Shown in pieces: positions 59,775 to 64,000 of a stretch of 64,000 bases of DNA (position 1 is the first letter of the stretch; each line of letters begins with the position of its first letter). Location of the stretch: assembly GCF_900111765.1 (NCBI RefSeq), contig NZ_FOIB01000019.1:1-64000 (forward strand), read 5' to 3'. Origin of the DNA: Myxococcus fulvus. Lineage in GTDB: Bacteria > Myxococcota > Myxococcia > Myxococcales > Myxococcaceae. The position numbers were made by a program, and so were the translations under genes. The notes beneath the pieces were generated by a model. That model was not told the origin of the DNA. It ran no database searches and worked only from the letters and a program-made list of their open reading frames with translations.

Positions 59775-60419
59775 TCAGTCGGTATCGCCAGACGTATCCC
59801 GAACGGCGTCGGACAGCTCACGCACGGGCTTGAGCAGTTCATACAGCTCGACGGTGGTGCGCGGGACGGCGATGACCTCCACCGTCAGGACGCCGTCCTG
59901 GATGGCGAAGTGCTCGAAGGCGCGGGCCAGGTTCAGCAAGGGCTGCCGCATCTCCGCACGGAGCAGGAAGGCGCGGGCCTTGGGCGTGACGTTCCTCAGG
60001 TCCAATGCGTTATCAAGGCTGGCATCTCCCACATCCTCGTCCTTGTTGCCAAACAGCCGGAGGACCGTATCGCCCAGCGTCTCGGGCCGGATGGTCACCT
60101 CGCGCGGAAAGCCGTTGCCCAGCCCATGCCGGACGATGGTGAAGATGTTGAAATGCTTGCCGTGGCCCCGGTGCTCGGTCTCCACGGTGATGGACCGCCC
60201 GGCGTGGCGGCCCTTCATCTCCATCGTCCCCGCGGAGTACATGAACCCGGACCTCGCCATGAAGGACCAGCCGCGAGTCTTCGCGAAGCCCTCCCAGCTC
60301 TGGAGCTGCTGATTCCAGTGCCTCCAGCGGATGTAGCCGAGGAGGATCGCGACCCCCAGGCCGACTCCGAAGACGCTGGCGAAGATGCCCAGCTGCACCC
60401 CGGTCATTCCTGGAATCAT
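59775..60419 (-). CDS. Single-pass membrane hypothetical protein
   Basis: 214 aa. One N-terminal transmembrane helix (IFASVFGVGLGVAILLGYI) is followed by a cytoplasmic or periplasmic domain of ~185 residues with no motif I know. It overlaps the upstream gene by ATGA and so is co-translated with it. Confidence 0.6.
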   Translation of the reverse strand: MIPGMTGVQLGIFASVFGVGLGVAILLGYIRWRHWNQQLQSWEGFAKTRGWSFMARSGFMYSAGTMEMKGRHAGRSITVETEHRGHGKHFNIFTIVRHGLGNGFPREVTIRPETLGDTVLRLFGNKDEDVGDASLDNALDLRNVTPKARAFLLRAEMRQPLLNLARAFEHFAIQDGVLTVEVIAVPRTTVELYELLKPVRELSDAVRDTSGDTD

Positions 60420-61300
60420 CCCTCCTCCACGCCGAAGTCGCGGACCCAGTGCGCCCTCAGGATTCGCGCGAAGCTCTCACGCTGCCTCGCGCCGGAGCGA
60501 CGCAGCGGGTCCTGCGCGGAGAGCCAGAACGCGTTGAACCGCCTCGGGTCCTCGAGCAGCACCTCGGCGAGCGCCTCGAGGAAGTGCCGGACACGCTCCG
60601 GCTCCCGTCGCGCGGAGGGCGGCACGAGGTTCCATTCCTGCTCCTCCACGTTGGAGATGAAGCCGTCCTCGAAGGTGACCACCCGGAAGACGATGGAGAG
60701 CGATTCGTCGGCCTCCTGCTGGGTGTCCACCCATTCGAGGCGCGTGGCGTTGGTCTCGCGCACCGCCTCGAGCGGCGGCAGGCCCTCGAGACAGTCCTTC
60801 AGCGCCCGGGCCGAGAGCGCCTCTCCGGGAAGGAACGGCTCCGTGACGGTCTCCTCGGGATGGAGGTCGAGCGCCGGCAGGTCGGGCGAGCCCGTGGAGG
60901 AGAATCGCACCGAGCTGAGCCGTCTGCCTTCGCCTCCGACGAGGGTGGAGAACAGGTCGAGCCGACGTGCCTCCACATCGAAGACATAGACATAGGCCAC
61001 GGCACCCGTCTCCTCCGGGCCGACGCGCAGTCCCGGCTCCTCCTCCGAGAGGCGTTGGCCCTCTGGCTTCTCGGGGCCCGGCATGCAGAGCGACCAGCCC
61101 CAGGGCGCCTCATCGATGAGCTGGCGCACCACCGCCCCCAGGTCCCCCTGCGTGCGCTGCGCGCGGTACAGGAGGTGTTGCCCGAGGCCGGTGGGGTAGC
61201 CATCCCAGTGATGATAGACGCCACGCCAGGGACGCTCCGAGACGTGCTCGGGGATGCCCGAGCCCGACGTGTACACAGCGATTGCACCGGGAGTCGACAT
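60416..61300 (-). CDS. Conserved hypothetical protein
   Basis: 294 aa, acidic and soluble. The N-terminus (YTSGSGIPEHVSERPWRGVY...HWDGYPTGLG) suggests a small beta-sheet domain, possibly phage/toxin-immunity-like; no known family can be assigned. ATG 61300. Coupled to the downstream membrane protein by a 4-bp overlap. Confidence 0.6.
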   Translation of the reverse strand: MSTPGAIAVYTSGSGIPEHVSERPWRGVYHHWDGYPTGLGQHLLYRAQRTQGDLGAVVRQLIDEAPWGWSLCMPGPEKPEGQRLSEEEPGLRVGPEETGAVAYVYVFDVEARRLDLFSTLVGGEGRRLSSVRFSSTGSPDLPALDLHPEETVTEPFLPGEALSARALKDCLEGLPPLEAVRETNATRLEWVDTQQEADESLSIVFRVVTFEDGFISNVEEQEWNLVPPSARREPERVRHFLEALAEVLLEDPRRFNAFWLSAQDPLRRSGARQRESFARILRAHWVRDFGVEEG

Positions 61301-61459
61301 GGGATGGTGAGTGTATTGTCTCCATCCCCAGGCTGTGAAGGCTTCGCATCCGCTGGCGCTGGGTGGGTCTACCCGCAAGGCATTGAGCCCCTGGGGGAAA
61401 CCCATGCGAATCCGCCAAGGCTTCGCCGTGATGCTCCGGGCCTGGGCCTCACAAGTGTG

Positions 61460-62920
61460 TCACCAGAAGCCGCGAGGCAGGTCCCACTCGACGCGCGTAT
61501 AGCGGGCGGTGGCGGCTTCCAGCAGCGACCGGTGCCTCGCTCCGAGCCGGCGCCGGGAGTGGAGGCGGAGCGCGTGGACCCCGAAGCCCGCCGCGGCACG
61601 GAGGGCTTCCGCCAGGGCCGCGCAGTGGGACTCGTGCTCCAGGGTGGCCTCGATGGGCACTCCCGCCGTCGGCGCTACCGTGAGCGACCACTCACGCAGA
61701 CTGGAGGCCTTGAAGCGCTCCAGCCGCCGGGCCAGCGGAGAGCTCGCACACAGGAGGACGTCCTGGGGTTCGGCCTCCTGGACCTCCACCCAGGACAGCC
61801 GGGGCAGGGCGGCCAGCCCCATGAACACGTCGGGTGCTTCGTGGGCAAGCGGCCCCGTCAGCTCGAGCCGTCGCACGGGGAGGGGATGCTCGCCCAGCCT
61901 CCGGGCGATCCTGACGTTCACCTGCCGCAGCACCGTCACCTGGCCCAGGTTCGGGTGTGCGAGCCATTCGGCCTGCGCGCCGTACCCGCTCCCGCTCCAA
62001 TCGATTTCCCGGACGGTGCTCCAGAACGGCCCGGGAGGCGGCAGCAGGCGCCAGCTGGGGCTCATCGCGACCGTGACGGCCACCGGGAAGGCTCGCTCCA
62101 GGCGCACGAGCTGGTGCACGACGCAGGGCCCGAGAGGCGCGGCCCACCGGTTCCCGTGCACCTCGAGCAGCCGCGTGACGCGGGCCTCGTCCCGTTGGGG
62201 CATGCATTGCAGCGTGATGAGCTCGCCCAGGGGGTCTCCCTGCTCCATCAGATGGTCCGCCAGGACCTGCCGTGGGCTGTCGTCGTCCGGATGGGCGGTG
62301 ACGCGGGCCAGGAGCGCCTCGCGCAAGGGCGCGCTCCGGGCCGTGGCTTCCTCGCGCCGGGTGAGGGCCTGCTCGAGTGCGTCGCACAGGGTGGAGGTCT
62401 TCGTGTCGAGCGGGGAGATCTGCTGCGAGGCGATGCGCTGGAGGGTGACGTCGAGCCTGTTCGTGGACCGGGTGTCGGGAGGCAGGGTGGCGCGTAGGGC
62501 GTGGAGTGGCTCGAGGCCGCGCGGGTCCCTCACGATGTCGAGCAGGTCGCAGACGTGGTCGAAGATCCTGCCCGGGCCTTGCTGGGCCACGGGCATGGGC
62601 GCGAGCGCGAGCAACACGGGGGTGAGGCGGGGATCCGCGGGCCACTTCCCGGGGTCGATGAGCTCGGTGCTCAGCACGCGAGGGTACTTGTGGTTCGCGA
62701 GCAGCAGGAGGTCCTCGACCAGCAGCGGCAGGTCGATGGGGCCCGTGAGCGGAGCGAGCCAGGCGGGGAGCAGCACCGACATCCGCTCGATGAGCCAGGC
62801 GAGTCGTTCGGAGCGCGACTCGCGCCAGGCCGACAGCAGCTGTTCGAGGGCGTCCTCGCCTTCGTGGCGCTCGAAGGCCGCCAGCGCGCGCTCGAGGAAC
62901 TCGGACTGGGAATCGTTCAC
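61460..62920 (-). CDS. TIGR02996-domain protein with LRR-like C-terminus
   Basis: Approximately 486 aa. The segment LLARVTAHPDDDSPRQVLAD followed by GDPLGELITLQCM is the short TIGR02996 repeat-companion domain seen mainly in myxobacteria and planctomycetes. The C-terminal third has leucine-rich-repeat-like units (LPVRRLELTGPLAHEAPDV). Start uncertain: GTG 62920 (VNDSQSEF) lacks a clear ribosome binding site. Function unknown. Confidence 0.65.
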   Translation of the reverse strand: MNDSQSEFLERALAAFERHEGEDALEQLLSAWRESRSERLAWLIERMSVLLPAWLAPLTGPIDLPLLVEDLLLLANHKYPRVLSTELIDPGKWPADPRLTPVLLALAPMPVAQQGPGRIFDHVCDLLDIVRDPRGLEPLHALRATLPPDTRSTNRLDVTLQRIASQQISPLDTKTSTLCDALEQALTRREEATARSAPLREALLARVTAHPDDDSPRQVLADHLMEQGDPLGELITLQCMPQRDEARVTRLLEVHGNRWAAPLGPCVVHQLVRLERAFPVAVTVAMSPSWRLLPPPGPFWSTVREIDWSGSGYGAQAEWLAHPNLGQVTVLRQVNVRIARRLGEHPLPVRRLELTGPLAHEAPDVFMGLAALPRLSWVEVQEAEPQDVLLCASSPLARRLERFKASSLREWSLTVAPTAGVPIEATLEHESHCAALAEALRAAAGFGVHALRLHSRRRLGARHRSLLEAATARYTRVEWDLPRGFW

Positions 62921-63056
62921 GGGGAGGGAGTCTATCTCGCCGGGGCGCGGTGACCCTGACCAGGGCAGGATGGAGTCCGACAGGGACTGTCCTCCGATGG
63001 AATGAACGGCCCCTTCCTTGCTGCCCCCAGCGCGGCGCGCGATATATAAGTGAAGG

Positions 63057-63602
63057 ATGTCTTTGAATGCCAACGAGTTGTCCGCTGGCGTGTTCGTCCG
63101 CGGGCTGGCCAATCTCAAAACGCAGCTGACGAAGGCGGCGGAGCATGCCGCCGCCACGGGTTGTGGTGACCAGGCGTTGCTGGACGCGCGACTCTCGGGC
63201 GCAGGTGCGGGTGACTCGCCAGCGGACCTGCACCAGTACACCCTCGCCGCTCATGTCCACTGGGCCGCGGAGGGCGCAGTGTTGGCGATGGCGCGGTTGC
63301 TGGGGGAGTCACGGGTCCCGGCCGCGAACGAGGCGAGGCGTTTCGCGGACCTCCATCACCGGCTCGATGCGACGATGGCGTATCTGCGCGAGTTGTCTCC
63401 AAGCGACCTTGAAGCTGGCCTCGAACGAGAGGTCGTCATCGAGCACCGCCGTGGCTCGGTGCGCTCCAATGGGAGACAGTTCCTGGTGGCCTTCGCGATT
63501 CCCCACTTCTTCTATCACGTGACCACGGCCTACGGCATCCTGCGCAATCAAGGTGTGCGACTCACCATGGGCGACTTCCTGGGCAACTGGGGGGAGCGTT
63601 GA
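63057..63602 (+). CDS. DUF1993-family protein
   Basis: 181 aa. DUF1993 signatures are spread over the length: ELSAGVFVRGLANLKTQLTK, FADLHHRLDATMAYL, and FLVAFAIPHFFYHVTTAYGI. The family adopts a DinB-like four-helix bundle; activity is unknown. TATATAAG followed by a GAAGGA ribosome binding site precedes ATG 63057. Confidence 0.88.
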   Translation: MSLNANELSAGVFVRGLANLKTQLTKAAEHAAATGCGDQALLDARLSGAGAGDSPADLHQYTLAAHVHWAAEGAVLAMARLLGESRVPAANEARRFADLHHRLDATMAYLRELSPSDLEAGLEREVVIEHRRGSVRSNGRQFLVAFAIPHFFYHVTTAYGILRNQGVRLTMGDFLGNWGER

Positions 63603-63618
63603 GCGGGACTTCGCCCGC
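63603..63618 (+). terminator. Short hairpin after the DUF1993 gene
   Basis: GCGGG-ACTTCG-CCCGC directly follows the TGA. Stem of five G-C pairs; weak. Confidence 0.4.
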
Positions 63619-63709
63619 GCCGGGGTGACGTCGCGGTCCCCATCTCCCCTATACTGGGCGCCTGACGCTGTGCGGCTCCATCGTTGTCGTCCAGGGGGAG
63701 GCCTGCTCC

Positions 63710-64000
63710 ATGTTCGCGTTCGACCAGAAGCCGCGTCCGTCGTCGGCGCATGCTCCTGCCCCCAAGCGTGATTCGCGGCACCCGACTGTCGGGCCCGTCG
63801 CTGCGGAAGCGGGAGGCGAGGTGTCGTCGCCGGCCACGCCCGGTTCCCAGTTCGACTTCGCCCGCATCGCCATCACGCCGCCACGGCTTCAGCGCGAGCT
63901 GACCATCAGCGCTCCGGGGGACCCATTCGAGCGCCAGGCAGACGCCGTGGCCGACCAGGTCATGGGGACGCCGCGACCGACGACGCTCGGCTCGGGGCTG
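63710..64000 (+). CDS. 5' part of an eCIS-core (DUF4157-type) protein, cut by window end
   Basis: The frame opens at ATG 63710 with a strong GGGGGAGG ribosome binding site and runs through the window edge: 97 codons with no stop. A disordered Pro/Arg-rich N-terminus leads to PRLQRELTISAPGDPFERQ then ADAVADQVM (about 63-92). The signature ISxPGDPxExxADxVAxxVM is the N-terminal mark of DUF4157/eCIS-core domains, often found in effectors loaded into extracellular contractile injection systems. The zinc-peptidase HExxH lies downstream of the window in such proteins. Confidence 0.75.
   Translation, partial: MFAFDQKPRPSSAHAPAPKRDSRHPTVGPVAAEAGGEVSSPATPGSQFDFARIAITPPRLQRELTISAPGDPFERQADAVADQVMGTPRPTTLGSGL

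Noticed and set aside
1..64000. tRNA, rRNA, complete insertion sequences or integrase attachment sites
   Set aside because: None could be supported by reading the sequence; a tRNAscan or ISfinder search was not possible.

Overview
The window reads as chromosomal DNA of a myxobacterium, most likely Myxococcaceae (Myxococcus, Corallococcus or Pyxidicoccus type). The evidence is very high GC with G/C-rich third codon positions, a MYXO-CTERM sorting signal (invariant Cys, hydrophobic helix, Arg tail) on a beta-helix protein, many Asp-Ala-Gly-rich lipoproteins, FixJ/LuxR/ECF regulators, and polymorphic effector-type proteins with eCIS marker motifs. Genes are packed tightly, commonly with 1-4 bp start/stop overlaps. 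No rRNA, tRNA, CRISPR array or complete mobile element was recognised.

Layout. 1-6400: acyl-CoA synthetase, AraC regulator, DUF2079 membrane protein, a lipoprotein and a MYXO-CTERM beta-helix protein. 6431-11968: HSL-type esterase, a 543-aa protein with an eCIS-effector N-terminal motif, a stand-alone condensation-domain protein, YciI and a hexapeptide acetyltransferase. 12032-21364: secreted astacin with trefoil repeats, a small secreted protein, a divergent aldo-keto reductase/LysR pair, LuxR, a coupled MarR-ClC pair, GST, and a radical-SAM rRNA methylase that resembles Cfr more than RlmN. 21472-29913: two beta-helix lipoproteins. One of them closes a four-gene operon, ECF sigma - zinc anti-sigma - caspase/beta-barrel - beta-helix lipoprotein, which lies divergent from a histidine kinase/FixJ response-regulator pair. 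30077-44269: lipoproteins with cadherin-like and propeller domains, a HEAT-repeat protein, a Tat-exported cytokinin-dehydrogenase-like enzyme with a LuxR gene upstream, DUF1697, LysR/SDR and a 934-aa RCC1 lipoprotein. 44318-47945: two regulator/epimerase pairs (MmyB-like and AraC).

The most unusual block is 47967-57584 on the minus strand. Nine contiguous, mostly overlapping genes encode inositol-phosphate synthase, an unclassified helical protein, a SAM methyltransferase, a Gfo/Idh oxidoreductase, a zinc-ribbon MBL-fold protein, a YcaO protein, a TIM-barrel isomerase, a GT4 glycosyltransferase and a PIG-L deacetylase. A MATE exporter lies 200 bp upstream on the same strand. The set Ino1 + GT4 + PIG-L is the logic of mycothiol or GlcN-inositol synthesis, but combined here with YcaO, MBL, MT and Gfo/Idh genes. 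I read it as an undescribed cyclitol-glycoside biosynthetic operon; the product is unknown.

57785-64000 holds the MATE exporter, small hypothetical genes, a TIGR02996-type protein, DUF1993, and the first 97 codons of an eCIS-core (DUF4157-type) protein cut by the window edge.
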